From Elephas maximus indicus (taxonomy: Eukaryota; Chordata; Mammalia; Proboscidea; Elephantidae): a DNA stretch of 64,000 nucleotides. The stretch covers positions 33,864,378-33,928,377 of the forward strand of contig NC_064839.1 of NCBI RefSeq assembly GCF_024166365.1, in the 5' to 3' direction. Position 1 is the stretch's first letter. The number at the start of each line of letters is the position of its first letter. The notes beneath the pieces were generated by a model. It had not been told where the DNA came from. It ran no database searches and was given only the letters and a program-made list of their open reading frames with translations. This document shows, in pieces, positions 21,881-34,204 of this stretch. A program made the translations under genes and the position numbers.

Positions 21881-24800
21881 ATGACAGCACTAAATTCATA
21901 CCTTTCCATAATCACACGGAATGTAAATGGACTAAATGCAGCAATAAAGAGACAGAGACTGGCAGAATGGATTAAAAAACATGATCCATCTATATGCTCC
22001 CTACAAGAGACGCACCTTAGACTTAGAGACACAAACAAACTAAACCTCAAAGGATGGAAAAAAATATATCAAGCAAACAACAATCAAAAAAGAGCAGGAG
22101 TGGCAATATTAATTTCTGATAAAATAGACTTTAAAGTTAAATCCATCAGAAAGGATAAGGAAGGACACTATATTATGACTAAAGGGACAATATACCAGGA
22201 CGGTATAACCATATTAAATATTTATGCACCCAATCACAGGGCTGCAAGATACCTGAAACTAACTCTATCAGCATTGAAAAGTAAGATAGACAGCTCTACA
22301 ATAATAGTAGGAGACTTCAACACACCACTTTCGGTGAAGGACAGGACATCCAGAAAGAAGCTCAATAAAGACACGGAAGATCTAAATGCCACAATCAACC
22401 AACTTGACCTAACAGACATATACAGAACACTCCACCCAACAGCAGCCAAGTATACTTTCTTTTCTAGTGCACATGGAACATTCTCTAGAATAGAAAGACC
22501 ACATATTAGGTCATAAAGCAAGCCTTAGTAGAATCCAAAACATTGAAATATTACAAAGCATCTTCTCTGACCATAAGGCCATAAAAATAGAAATCAATAA
22601 CAGAAAGTGCAGGGAAAAGAAATCAAACACTTAGAAACGGAACAATACCCTGCTAAGAAAAGCCTGGAGTATAGAAGACATTAAGGATGGAATAAAGAAA
22701 TTCATAGAATCCAAAGAGAATGAAAACACTTCCTATCAGAGCCTTTGGGACACAGCAAAAAAAACACTGCTCAGAGGCCAATTTATACCAACAAATGCCA
22801 CTTACAAAAAGAAGAAAGGGCTAAAATCAAAGAATTATGCCTACAACCTGAACAAATAGAAAGAGATCAACAAAAGAAACCCTCAGGCACCAGAAGAAAG
22901 CAAATTATAAAAAAAAACTAGAGCAGAATTAAATGAAATAGAAAACAGAAAAACAATTGAAAGAATTAACAAGACCAAAAGCTGGTTCTTTGAAAAATTT
23001 AACAAAATTGATAAACCATCGGCCAAACTGACAAAAGAAAAACAGGAGAGGAAGCAAATAACCTGAATAAGAAACGAAATGGGTGATATTACAACAGACA
23101 CAACTGAAATTAAACGAATCATATTAGATGGCTATAAAAAATTGTACTCTAACAAATTTGAAAACCTAGAAGAAATGGATGAATTCCTAGAAACACACTA
23201 CCTACCTAAACTAACACAAACAGAGGTAGAACAACTAAATAAACCCATAACAGAAAAGATTGAAAATGTAATCAAAAAACTCCCAACTAAAAAAAGCCCT
23301 GGCCCGGACGGCTTCACTGCAGAGTTCTACCAAACTTTCACAGAAGAGTTAACACCAATACTACTAAAGGTATTTCATAGCATAGAAAAAGACAGGATAT
23401 TTCCAAACTCATTCTATGAAGCCAGCCTATCCCTGATACCAAAACCAGGTAAAGACACCACAAAAAAAGAAAATTACAGGCCTATATCCCTCATGAACTT
23501 AGATGCAAAAATCCTCATCAACATTCTAGCCAACAGAATTCAACAACATATCAAAAAAAAGTAATTCACAATGACCAAGTGGGATTCATACCAGGTAGGC
23601 AGGGATGGTTCAACATTAGAAAAACAATTGCTGTAATCCATCATATAAATAAAACAAAAGACAAGAATCACAGGACTTTGTCAATTGATGCAGAAAGGCA
23701 TTTGACAAAGTGCAACAGCCATTCATGATAAAAACTCTCAGCAAAACAGGAACAGAAAGAAAATTTCTGAACATAATAAAGGGCTTTTATACAAAGCCAA
23801 TAGCCAACATCATCCTAAATGGAGAGAGTCTGAAAGCATTCCCCTTGAGAACAGAAACCAGACAAGGATGCCCTTTATCACCACTCTTATTCGACATTGT
23901 GCTGGAGGTCCTAGCTAGAGCAATTAGGCTAGATAAAGAAATAAAGGGCATCCAGATTGGCAAGGAAGAAGTAAAAGTATCTCTATTTGCAGATGACAGG
24001 ATCTTATACACAGAAAACCCTAAAGAATCCTCCAGAAAACCACTGAAACTAATAGAAGAGTTCAGCAGAGTATCACGATACAAGATAAACATACAAAAAT
24101 CAGTTGGATTCCTCTACAAGAACAAAAAGAACATTGAAGAGAAAATCACCAAATCGATACCATTTACAGTAGCCCCCAAAAGGTAAAATACTCAGGAATA
24201 AATCCTACCAGAGATGTAAAAGACTTATACAAAGAAAACTACAAAACACTTCCACAGGAAGCCAAAAAGACACCTATATAAGTGGAAAAATATACCTTGC
24301 TCGTGGATAGGAAGACAACCCTGTAAAAATGTCTATTCTACCAGAAGCCATCTATAGATTTAATGCAATTCCGATCCAAATTCCAACGACATTCTTTAAT
24401 GAGATGGAAAAATAAATCACCAACTTCATATGGAAGGGAAAGAGGCCCGGAATAAGTAAAGCATTGCTGAAAAAGAAGAACAAAGTGGGAGGCCTTACTC
24501 TACCTGATTTTAGAACTTATTATACCGCCACAGTAGTCAAAACAGCCCGGTACTGGTACAACAACAGATACATAGACCAATGGAACAGAATTGAGAATCC
24601 AGACTTAAATCCATCCACATATGAGCAGCTGATATTTGACAAAGGCCTAAAGTCCGTTAAATAGGGAAAACACAGCCTCTTTAACAAATGGTGCTGGCAT
24701 AACTGGATATCCATCTGCAAAAAAATGAAACAAGACCCATACCTCACTCCATGCACAAAAATGAGATCGAAATGGATCAAAGACCTAAATATAACATCTA

Positions 24801-25702
24801 AAACGATAAAGATCATGGAAGAAAAAATAGGGACAATGCTAGGAGCCCTAATACATGGCATAAACAGTACACAAAACATTTCTAATAATGCAGAAGAAAA
24901 ACTAGATAACGGGGAGCTCCTAAAAATCAAACACCTATGCTCATCCAAAGACTTCACCAAAAGAATAAAAAGATTACCTACAGACTGGGAGAAAGTTTTT
25001 AGCTATGACATTTCTAATCAGCACCTGATCTCTAAACTCTACATGATACTGCAAAAACTCAACTACAAAAAGACAAATAACCCAATTAAAAAATGGGCAA
25101 AAGATGTGAACAGACACTTCACTAAAGAAAACATTCAGGTAGCTAACAGATACATGAGGAAATGCTCACGATCATTAGCCATTAGAGAAATGCAAATCAA
25201 AACCACAATAAGATTTCATCTCACTCCAACAACGCTGGCATTAATCCAAAAAGCACAGAACAATATATGTTGGAGAGGCTGCGGAGAGACTGGAACACTT
25301 ACACGGTGCTGGTGGGGATGTAAAATGGTGCAACCACTCTGGAAATCGATTTGATGCTTCCTTAAAAAGGTAGAAATAGAACTACCATGGGATCCAGAAA
25401 TCCCACTCCTTGGAATATGTCCTAGAGAAATAAGAGCCTTTACATGAGCAGATATATGCACACCCATGTTCATCGCAGCACTGTTTGCAATAGCAAAAAG
25501 ATGGAAGCAACCAAGGTGCCAATCAACAGACAAATGGATAAATAAATTATGGTATATTCACACAATGGAATACTACACATCGATAAAGAACAATGACGAA
25601 TCCTTGAAATATTTCATAACATGAAGAAATCTAGAAGGCATTACGCTGAGTGAAATTAATCAGTTGCAAAAGGACAAATATTGTATGAGACCACTATTAT
25701 AG
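21881..25702 (+). pseudogene. L1 ORF2 (endonuclease-reverse transcriptase), broken
   Basis: The 3.8-kb ORF2 keeps full length (about 1273 codons). The endonuclease begins ITRNVNGLNAAIKRQRLAEW with the QETHL catalytic glutamate segment. The reverse transcriptase retains [20 protein letters not shown] and FADD (23986-23997). The C-terminal cysteine region (about 25260-25330) is also visible. Frameshifts occur near 22490, 23565, 23700 and 24185, and stops near 22635, 24280 and 24663, so it is inactive. Confidence 0.9.
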
Positions 25703-26690
25703 AACTCGAGAAATAGTTTAAACAGAGAAGAAAATATTGTTTGATGGTTATGAGAGGGAGGAGGGAAGGAGGGAGGGAAAGGGGTTTTCACTAGTTAGAC
25801 AGTAGATGAGAACTCTTAGGTGAAGGGAAAGACAACACACAATACAGGAGAGGTCGGCACAACTGAACTAAACCAAAAGCAAAGAAGTCTCCTGAATAAA
25901 CTGAATGCTTCGAAGGCCAGTGTAGAAGGGGTGGGGGTTTGGGGACCATGGTTTCAGGGGACATCTAAGTCAATTGGCATAATAAAATCTATTAAGAAAA
26001 CATTCTGCATCCCACCTTGGAGAGAGGCGTCTGGGGTCTTAAACGCTAGCAAGTGGCCGTCTAAGTTGTATCAATTGGTCTCAACTCATCCCCTGGATCA
26101 AAGGAGAATGAAGAACATCAAGGACACAGGTAATTATGAGCCCAAGAGACAGAAAGGGCCACATAAACCAGTGACTATATCACCCTGAGGCCAGAAGAAC
26201 TAGATGGTGCCTGCCTACAACCGATGACTGCCCTCACAGGGAACACAACAGAGAACCCCTGAGGGAGCAGGAGAGCAGTGGGGTGCAGACCCCAAATTCT
26301 TGTAAAAAGACCAAACTTAATGGTCTGACTGAAACTAGAAGGACCTCGGTGCTCATGGCCCCCAGACCTTCTGTTGGCCCAGGACAGGAACCATTCCCGA
26401 AGCAAACTCTTCAGACAGGGATTGGACTGGACAATGGGTTGGAGAGGGATGATGGTAAGGAGTGAGCTTCTTGGGTCAGGTGGACACTTGAGACTACATT
26501 GGCATCTCCCCTCTGGAGGGGAGAGGAGAGGGTAGAGGGAATTAGAAGCTAGCGAAATGGACATGAAAAGAGAGAGTGGAGGGAGGGAGCGGGCTGTCTC
26601 ATTGGGCAGAGAGCAATTATAAGTTTTTGTGTGAGAGACTGACTTGATTTGTAAACTTTCACTTAAAGCACAATAAAAAAAATTAAAGAA

Positions 26691-27518
26691 GTTTCCTGAA
26701 TAAACTGAATGCTTCGAAGGCCAGCATCGCAGTGGCGGGGGTTTGGGGACCATGGTTTCAGGGGACATCTAAGTCAATTGGCATATTAAAATCTATTAAG
26801 AAAACATTCTGCATCCCACTTTGGAGAGTGGTATCTGGGGTCTTAAACGCTAGCAAGCGGCCATCTAAGATGCATCAATTGGTTTCAACCCACCTGGAGC
26901 AAAGGAAAATGAACACCAAGGACACAAGGTAATTATGAGCCCAGGAAATAGAAAGGGCCACATAAACCAGAGACTACATCATCCTGAGACCAGAAGAACT
27001 GGCTGGTGCCCGGCTACAACCGATGACTCTCCTGACAGGGAACACGACAGAGAACCCCTGAGGTAGCAAGAGAGCAGTGGGATGCAGATTCCCAAATTCT
27101 TGTAAAAAGACCAGATTTAATGGTCTGACTGAGACTAGAAGTACCCCGGTGGTCATGGTCCCCAGACCTTCTGTTAGCTCAAGACAGGAACCATTCCCAA
27201 AGCCAACTCTTCAGACAGGGATTGGACTGGACAATGGGATAGAAAAGGATTCTGGTGAAGAATGAGCTTCATGGATCAAGTAGACACTTGAGACTATTTT
27301 GGCATGTCCTGTCTGGAGGGGAGATGAGAGGGCAGAGGGGATCAGAAGCTGGTGGAATGGACACGAAAAGAGAGAGTGGAGGGAAGGAGTGGGCTGTCTC
27401 ATTAGAGGGAGAGCAATTAGGAGTATATATCAAGGTGTATATAAATTTTTGTATGAGAGATTGATTTGATTTGTAAACTTTCACTTAAAGCACAATAAAA
27501 ATTAAAAATAAATAAATA
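26691..27518 (+). mobile_element. Second L1 3'UTR copy in tandem
   Basis: Begins AAGAAGTTTCCTGAATAAAC, the same word as at 25886 in the first 3'UTR, and repeats that 3'UTR to the tail with about 10% differences. Confidence 0.8.
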
Positions 27519-27532
27519 AAAACACATCCCCA

Positions 27533-30500
27533 CCATTGATTTTGGCTTCTAGACATATAACTACACATAAGTCCTAGTGAGCTATAAAAGGTGAAGTGCA
27601 AAGTGTGACCCAGGAGGAGCTATGCTACAATCCAAAAGAACTGCCTGGCTATTCTAACAAGTACAAAAAGAAACCTGGGGAATATGAGTGGGAATGGCTG
27701 TTAAAGATGTGGTATAATGGTGCAAGGAACATAAAGATGGATCAGTCTAAATTTGTTGATATGGGCCCACAAAGCGCAGATTCTTCATTCAGTGTTTCAG
27801 CTTGAGAGGTTAGGAAAGAATCTAATAGTTTACTTAGTTGTGTTGATGAAGCATGGGTTATGCAGTGACTTATACTAAATCCAGCTGAAGTACCAGACCT
27901 GCCTTGGTATACTGTAGAAGAAGGTATCCAAAGGCTTAGGGAAATTGGCATGTTAGAGTGGTTTTATCAGGTTAGACCCACAGACTCACACGTGGAGTGC
28001 CCAGAGGACACACCTTTTACCACAACAGTGAGGAACAAATTTGTGAAGGGAGCTCCAGCATCCTTCAAGACTGCTGTGATTGCTATTTTATGTAAGTCAG
28101 ATTTGGCAGTGGGAACTTCCCTAACTGAATTAAGACACCTAATCACAATGGAGGCAGTTTGGACCCAGTAGTAGTAGGATCCAAGTGGCGGCATTCAAGT
28201 GACAAAAACGAGGTGGAGGTGGTTACTGTAATGGACAGAGTCAAAGCAATTATCAGAATAATCTGACTAATGTGGATTTATTACATTGGCTACTTAGTCA
28301 TGGTGTCCCTAGGAGTGAAATAGATAGGAAATCTACTAGATGTTTACTTGATCTGTACAAGCAGAAGAATTCTAGGTCAACAGGTGAACAGCAATCTAAC
28401 TCAAATCACCAGAATAGAGAGTCATGCCCCCTCAATCAATTCTCAGATTGAGCAAGTTTACAGACCCACAATGCCTTGAATGAAGGGGAGGCCAGGTCCC
28501 CTTGAGGAAGGACTCCAATACACCGCCAAAAACATACTGTTAATCTTTCTTCCAGCCTTCCCCAAAGGGATCTACAGCCTTTTACTACAGTGACTGTTCA
28601 CTGAGGAAAAGGAAATAATCAGACTTTTCAGGGATTACTGGATACTGGTTCTGAACTGACACTAATTCCAGGATACCCAAAATGTCACTGTGGCCCACCA
28701 GTCAGAGTGGAGAAATATGGAGGGAATATGGAGGTCAGGTTATTAATGGAGTCTTAGCTCATGTCTGTCTCACAGTAGGTCCAGTGTGTCACCGAACCCA
28801 TCCCATAGTGATTTCCCCAGTTCCAGAATGCATAATTGGAATAGATATACCCAGCAGCTGGTGGAACCCTCACACTGGATTCCTGACAAGTGGAGTAAGG
28901 GCTATTGTGGTAGGAAAAGCCAAGTGGAAGCCATTAGAACTGCCCCTGCCTAGGAAAATAGTAAACTAAAAGCAATACCACATTCCTGGAGGGACTACAG
29001 AGATTAGTATCACCATCAAGGACTTGAAGGATGCAGGGATGGTGATTTCCACCACATCCCCATTTAACTTGCCTATTTGGCCTGTGCAAAAAACAGACGG
29101 ATCTTGGAGAATGACAGTAGATTTTCAAAAACTTAATCAGGTGGTGACTCCTATTGCCGCCACTCTTCCAGATGTGATTTCATTGCTTGAGCAAATTAAT
29201 ACATACCAGTACCTGTTATGCAGCTACTGATCTGGCTAATGCCTTTTTCTCCATACCTGTTTTGAAGGACCATCAGAAGCAGTTTGCCTTCAGCTGGAAA
29301 GGCCAGCAACATACCTTCAGCGTCCTACCTCTGACCTATATCACTCTCCAGCCCTATGTCATAATTTAGTCCACTGGGACCTTGATCGCCTTTCTCTTCC
29401 ACAAGACATCACACTGGTCCATTACATTGATGACATTATGCTGATTGGATCTAGTAAGGAAGAAGCATCAATAATTCTGGGCTAATTAGTAAAATATTTG
29501 CATGCCAGAGGGTGGGAAGTTAATCTGACAAAAATTCAGGCACCTTCCACCTCAGTGAAATTTCTAGAGGCCCAGTGATGTGGGGCATGTCAAGACATTT
29601 CTTCTAAAATGAAAGGATAAGCTATATCATCTGGCCTCTCCCACAATTAAAAGGAGGCACAATGCCTAGTGGCCTCTTTGGATTTTGGAGGCAACATATC
29701 CTTCATTAGGGTGTGCTACTCTGGCCTATTTATCAAGTCACTCAAAAAGCTGCTAGTTTTGACTGGGGCCAAGAACAAGAGAAGACTCTGCAACAGGTTC
29801 GGGCAGCCATGCAAGCAGCTCTGCCACTTGGGCCATATTATCTGGCTGATCCAAAGGTGCTTGAAGGGTCAGTGGAAGACAGAGATACTGTTTGGAGTCT
29901 TTGGCAGGCCCCTATTGATGAATCACAGCACAGACCCTCAGGATTTTGAAGCAAAGTAGATAACTGCTGTCCTTTCAAGAAACAGCTTTTGGCTTTGTTA
30001 CTGGGCCTTAGTATAGATTGAACACTTAACTATGGGCCGGCAAGTCACCATGCAGACTGAGCTGCCCATCATGAGCTGGGTTTTCTCTGACTCACAGAGT
30101 CGTAAAGTTGAATGTGCACAACAGCACCTCATCATTAAATGGAAGCGGTATATACAAGATCAGGCCCAAATGCACATGGTCTCTACTGCTGTCACATTAC
30201 CTTCCATCTCCCAGTCTGCACCCATGGGCTCATGGGGAGTTCCTGTCCTCAGTTGACTGAGGAAGGGAAAACTCGTGCCTTGTTTACAGACGGTTCTGCG
30301 TGCTATGCAGGCACCCCTCAAAAGTGGACAGTGGTGGCACTGCTACAGCCTCTTTCTGGGACCTCCCTGAAGGACAGTGGTGAAGGAAAGTCCTCCCAAT
30401 GGGCAGAGCTTCGAGCAGTGCACCTGGTTGTTCACTTTGCTTGGAAGGAGAAATGGCCAGATGTGTGATCGCATACTGATTCATGGGCTGTGGCCAATGG

Positions 30501-31391
30501 TTTGGCTGGATGGTCAGGGACTTGGAAGGAACATGATTGGAAAATTGGAAACAAGGAGGTATGAAAAAAAGATATGTGGATAGACCTCCCTGAATGGGGC
30601 AAAGAAGTGAAGATACTTGTGTTTCATGCAAATGCTCACTAAAGGGTGACCTCAGCAGAGGAGGATTTTAACAATCAAGTGGATAAGGTGCAGCATTCTG
30701 TGGAAACCAGTCATCCTCTTCCCAGCCACTCCCATCATTGCCCAATGGCCTCATGAACAAAGTAGCCATGGTGGCAGGGATGGAGTTTATGCACAGGCTC
30801 AGCAACATGGACTTCCACTTATCACATCAGATGACAAAATGGTGGACAATCACACAATACTGGGAATCACAGACTAGACAAGTTGACACATATTTTTGGG
30901 GGGAGGACACAATTCAATCCATAACAGAGTGTCTCTTAGTACTACCATGCCCTGTGATTAAAGTCAATGCAAAACTACAGCAACCCAATTCCAACGTGAC
31001 TACTAATGGCCCAGAATCTACAGGAATGAAGGTTTGGGTCATCCCATCAGGCAAAGAACCACAACCAGCTGAGATGCTTGCTGAGGGCAAAGGGAATACA
31101 GAATGGGTGGTAGTAGAAGGTAGTTCTAAATATCAATTACGACCATGTGATCAGTTGGAGAAATGAGGACTGTAATTGTTATGAGTATTTCTTCCTTGTA
31201 TGTGTGCATCAAATATTTTTGTTTTGTTCACATATAGAACACAAGATATAAACAGGGCTAGTGTGTTTTTGGTTGTATGTGTGTTACTTGTATCATGTTA
31301 GGTGCAAGTATGACTTTATAATTATCTTTATTCAGAGATTATGTACGGTTTAAGGAGATGTGTTCAGGTGCCAAGTTGACAAGGGGTGAAT
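27533..31391 (+). pseudogene. ERVL gag end-pol-3' region, decayed
   Basis: Runs from capsid-like gag through protease (GLLDTGSELTLIPG near 28632-28673), reverse transcriptase with YIDD, a connection domain and RNase H. The frame breaks at least every few hundred bases. After about 30770 a fragment of another LTR (30826-30925) replaces the integrase. The remaining 30926-31180 encodes the extreme pol C-terminal part. A purine-rich tract precedes the 3' LTR. Confidence 0.75.
30826..30925 (-). mobile_element. Truncated MaLR-like LTR in ERVL pol
   Basis: About 100 bp matching the 3' 100 bp (plus-strand order) of the reverse LTRs at 12576 and 17101, from ATCACATCAGATGACAAAAT to CAATTCAATCCATAACA. 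Confidence 0.7.
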
Positions 31392-31938
31392 TGCAACCAT
31401 TAAGGCTGTGTGTTGACTTGGCTGGGCCATGAATCTCAGTGGTTTGGCAGTTATGACGTAGTTTTGCAGTCGTATAATGTGTAATTACCTCCGTGGTGAG
31501 ATCTGATATAATGTGATCACCCCCATGATGGAATTGTTGTAAGTAGCCAAGCAGTTTAAGTGGAGTTTCCTTGGGTGTGGCCTATGTCTAATATAGGCAG
31601 ACTTTCTGGAAAGGCTTGTGGGCTTTTGCTTGCTCTGGATCCTGAAGCTGGGTCTTGGGACTTGAGCTAGCAGCTTACCTGTAGTCTTACCTGCCAATCT
31701 TGGGATTTGTAGGTCTTTGCAGCCTGTGAGCCAAAGCCCTGCTGTCTGATCTGCTGATCTTGGGTTCACCAGCCCCTGCGGCTACGTGAATTAGGAGAAG
31801 CCTTCAGTCTGACCCACAGACTTGGGACATTCCATCCTCTACAGCCACGCAAGCCACTTCCTTGATATAAATCTCTGTCTATATAGTTATTTATACACTT
31901 TACTGGTTTTGCTTCTCTAGAGATCCCAGCCTAAGACA
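31392..31938 (+). mobile_element. ERVL 3' LTR
   Basis: 547 bp, colinear with the 5' LTR apart from one fewer 32-bp unit and scattered substitutions. Confidence 0.85.
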
Positions 31939-32347
31939 CAACCTAAGTGCCCATCAGCCGATGAATGGATTAACAAACTGTGGTACATACACACAAAGGG
32001 ATACTACACAAAAATAGTAATGACTAATCCGTGAAACATCTCACAACATGGATGTATTTGGAGGCAATTATGCTGAGTGAAATAAGTCAATCATAAAAGG
32101 ACAAATAGTGTATGAGACCACTATTATGAAGTAACAACAAAAGGTTTACACATTGGAAAAAAATTCTTTGATGGTTACCAGGGATGGAACGGGGGAGAGG
32201 GAAAAAGAAAAATTACCAAATAGATAGTAGACATGTGTTAATGTTGGTGAAGGGAAAGCAATACATAATATGGGAGCAGTCAGTACAACATTACCAAGGC
32301 AAGAGAAGATGCTGAGATGAACGCAGGAATAAAGGGTAACTACAGTA

Positions 32348-32515
32348 ACTACTTGAACCCTGGTGGCTCAGTGATTAATAGCTTGGCTGCTAACCAAAAA
32401 GTCGGCAGTTTGAATCCACCAGTCACTCCTTGGAAAACTTATGCGGGCAGTTCTATTCTGTCCTATAAGGTTTCTATCACTCGGAATTGACTCGATGGCA
32501 ACGGGTTAGTTTAGG
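32348..32515 (+). mobile_element. AfroSINE in old L1 3'UTR
   Basis: GAACCCTGGTGGCTCAGTG to GACTCGATGGCAACGGG; full length but diverged. Confidence 0.85.
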
Positions 32516-33555
32516 TTATGGTAACTACTATAGCATAGACAATCCTGCAGCAATAGTATTAACAAACAACAATTTACGAATGGATACATAGCTAGATAGA
32601 TATGCCAAGAGTTGTGGAAGGGTGTAAGGGAGCACATCCACCGGCAGATACAGGCTTGGTAGTGGATATTTCTAAAAATATGACTGTAGGTACTCCTCAT
32701 ATATTAATATAAACAGTACAGCACACAAGTGGCACAGTCAGGGAAACCTCTTAGACATAAACACCTTGCGGGATGAAGTTCCTAGTCTTGAAGGGAAAGG
32801 ACCACAGACTGGGGGGACATCTATGTCAACTGGCACAACATAGTTCATAAAAACAATGTTCTACATCCTACTTTGGCAAGTAGTGTCTGGGGTCTTAAAA
32901 GCTTGCAAGTGGCCATGTAAGATACAACTATCGTTGTTTTCCAGTCCAGAGCAAAGGAGAGTGAAAAAAACCCAAAGGCTCAAGGGAGTAATTAGTCCAG
33001 AGGACTAATGGACCACATGAACCACAGCCTACATGACCCCGAGACCAGAACTAGATGGTACCTGGCTACCACTACTGACTGCTCTGACTGGGATCACAAG
33101 AGAGGGTCCCACAGAGTGGGAGAAAAATGAAGAACAAAAAATCAAATTCGTAAAAAAGTACAGACTTACTGGTCTGACAGAGACTGGAGGAACCTGAGAC
33201 TATGGCCCTAAGATACCCTTCTGACCTGGAACTGAGGCCATGCCAGCAGACCATCTTCCAGCCAAACAGTAGGTAAGCCCATAAAATAAACAACAGCATG
33301 CTAGAGGAACGTGCTGCTTTGAACAATCAATTATATGAGATCCAAAGGGTAACATTTGCCCCAAAGCAAAAAGAAGTAAAGAAGGAATAGAAAATCAGAA
33401 CGAAAGGAAACAGGGAACCCAGGGTAGACATGGGAAGAATGATGACACATTATGGGGAATGAAGCTAAACCCATGAAACACTTTTTGTACAAATTATTGA
33501 ATGGGAACCTAATTTGCTCCGTTGACATTCACCTAATGCACAATAAAAAAGAAAG

Positions 33556-33632
33556 AAAGAAACCCTATGGGGGCAGTTCTACTCTGTCCTATAGGGTCGC
33601 TATGAGTCAGAATCAACTTTACAGCAATGGGC
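33556..33632 (+). mobile_element. AfroSINE 3' end
   Basis: AAACCCTATGGGGGCAGTTC to the GAATCAACTTTACAGCAATG tail; only the 3' third is present. Confidence 0.75.
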
Positions 33633-33639
33633 TAATACT

Positions 33640-33955
33640 GGCACATGCTGTACCCTGAGACTGTTTCCTGTGGGAATGCCCTAACCTCATTAATAGTCGG
33701 TGGACTCTTTTCTCTCACGTGGGGCCAGAGTGTCACGTACACCCTGCGGCACTTCCCAGAATTGGTTCAGGCAGGGAATATTCAACATACATCTGTAGGC
33801 ACCTTCATGTTGTACAACTGCTGTGAGAGTGCACAGGCTCAGACCATAGCCGCAAGGAGCCCAGCATGATTTGTGCCACCCCAAAACCCAGGGGAGTTCA
33901 GAGAAGGAAATAAACGCTTGTTTATACCCTTCCCCATCTCATATTATTTTTGCCT
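33640..33955. other. Unassigned, possible old LTR
   Basis: Contains AAATAAACGCTTGTTTAT near 33907, which could be a poly(A)/LTR end, and a 74-codon open frame without recognisable motifs. Not assigned. Confidence 0.3.
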
Positions 33956-33959
33956 TCTA

Positions 33960-34204
33960 TCCACCAAATTAGCCCTGAATTTGTGTGTTGGTCGTAGCTC
34001 TTTCTATATATAAATGAATTTTCCATTGGTTTATAAGTTTTTATTAGTTTTTGCAAATAAACAATCTTTGGTTTGCTCTATCAATTTTTTGTTACAATAA
34101 AAAAGATTTGGATGATTTTCTGTTTTCCTTTGGGTTATTACTGTTACATTTTCTAGCAATTTAAGGTATAACTGTCGATCTGTAAGTTTATCTTTCCTTC
34201 TTGA
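33960..34204 (-). mobile_element. Old L1 ORF2 fragment (probable)
   Basis: T-rich plus strand resembling the reverse complement of the L1 ORF2 linker region; weak by eye. Confidence 0.35.

Larger units (their letters stand above)
19125..27518 (+). mobile_element. Near-full-length L1 inside ERVL, with doubled 3'UTR
   Basis: Starts GGGTGGGGCCAAGATGG, the L1 5' end, and ends in an A-rich tail. Target duplication AAAAYACATCCCCA at 19111-19124 and 27519-27532. Layout: 5'UTR to 20421, ORF1 20422-21427, spacer, ORF2 21881-25702, 3'UTR to about 26690, then a second 3'UTR copy to 27518. Confidence 0.9.
17713..31938 (+). mobile_element. ERVL-type endogenous provirus, split by an L1
   Basis: Class III-like provirus. 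The 5' LTR (17713-18293) and 3' LTR (31392-31938) are direct repeats, flanked by CAACCTA at 17706-17712 and 31939-31945. Just inside the 5' LTR, ACCAAGAGTGG-type sequence resembles the tRNA-Leu primer site typical of ERVL. Decayed gag (about 18320-19110 and 27540-28500), protease (DTGS, 28641-28652), reverse transcriptase (YIDD, 29423-29434) and RNase H (TDGS near 30290) follow in order. Many stops and frameshifts, and most of the integrase is missing, so nothing can be expressed intact. An 8.4 kb L1 interrupts gag at 19125-27518. Confidence 0.85.
16500..33548 (+). mobile_element. Old L1 (ORF2 3' part and 3'UTR) split by LTR and ERVL
   Basis: Pieces 16500-17100, 17608-17712 and 31939-33548 form one diverged L1. 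The ORF2 C-terminus is cut by a solo LTR and then by the ERVL provirus; the 3'UTR ends CACCTAATGCACAATAAAAA. A 28-bp tandem duplication lies at 17019-17074. Confidence 0.8.

Noticed and set aside
21830-25354. Several long open frames with endonuclease/reverse transcriptase motifs
   Set aside because: They are fragments of one broken L1 ORF2, not separate host genes.
33645-33869. Open frame resembling a short secreted protein
   Set aside because: No known family recognised, and the region may be an old LTR; too weak to call a gene.
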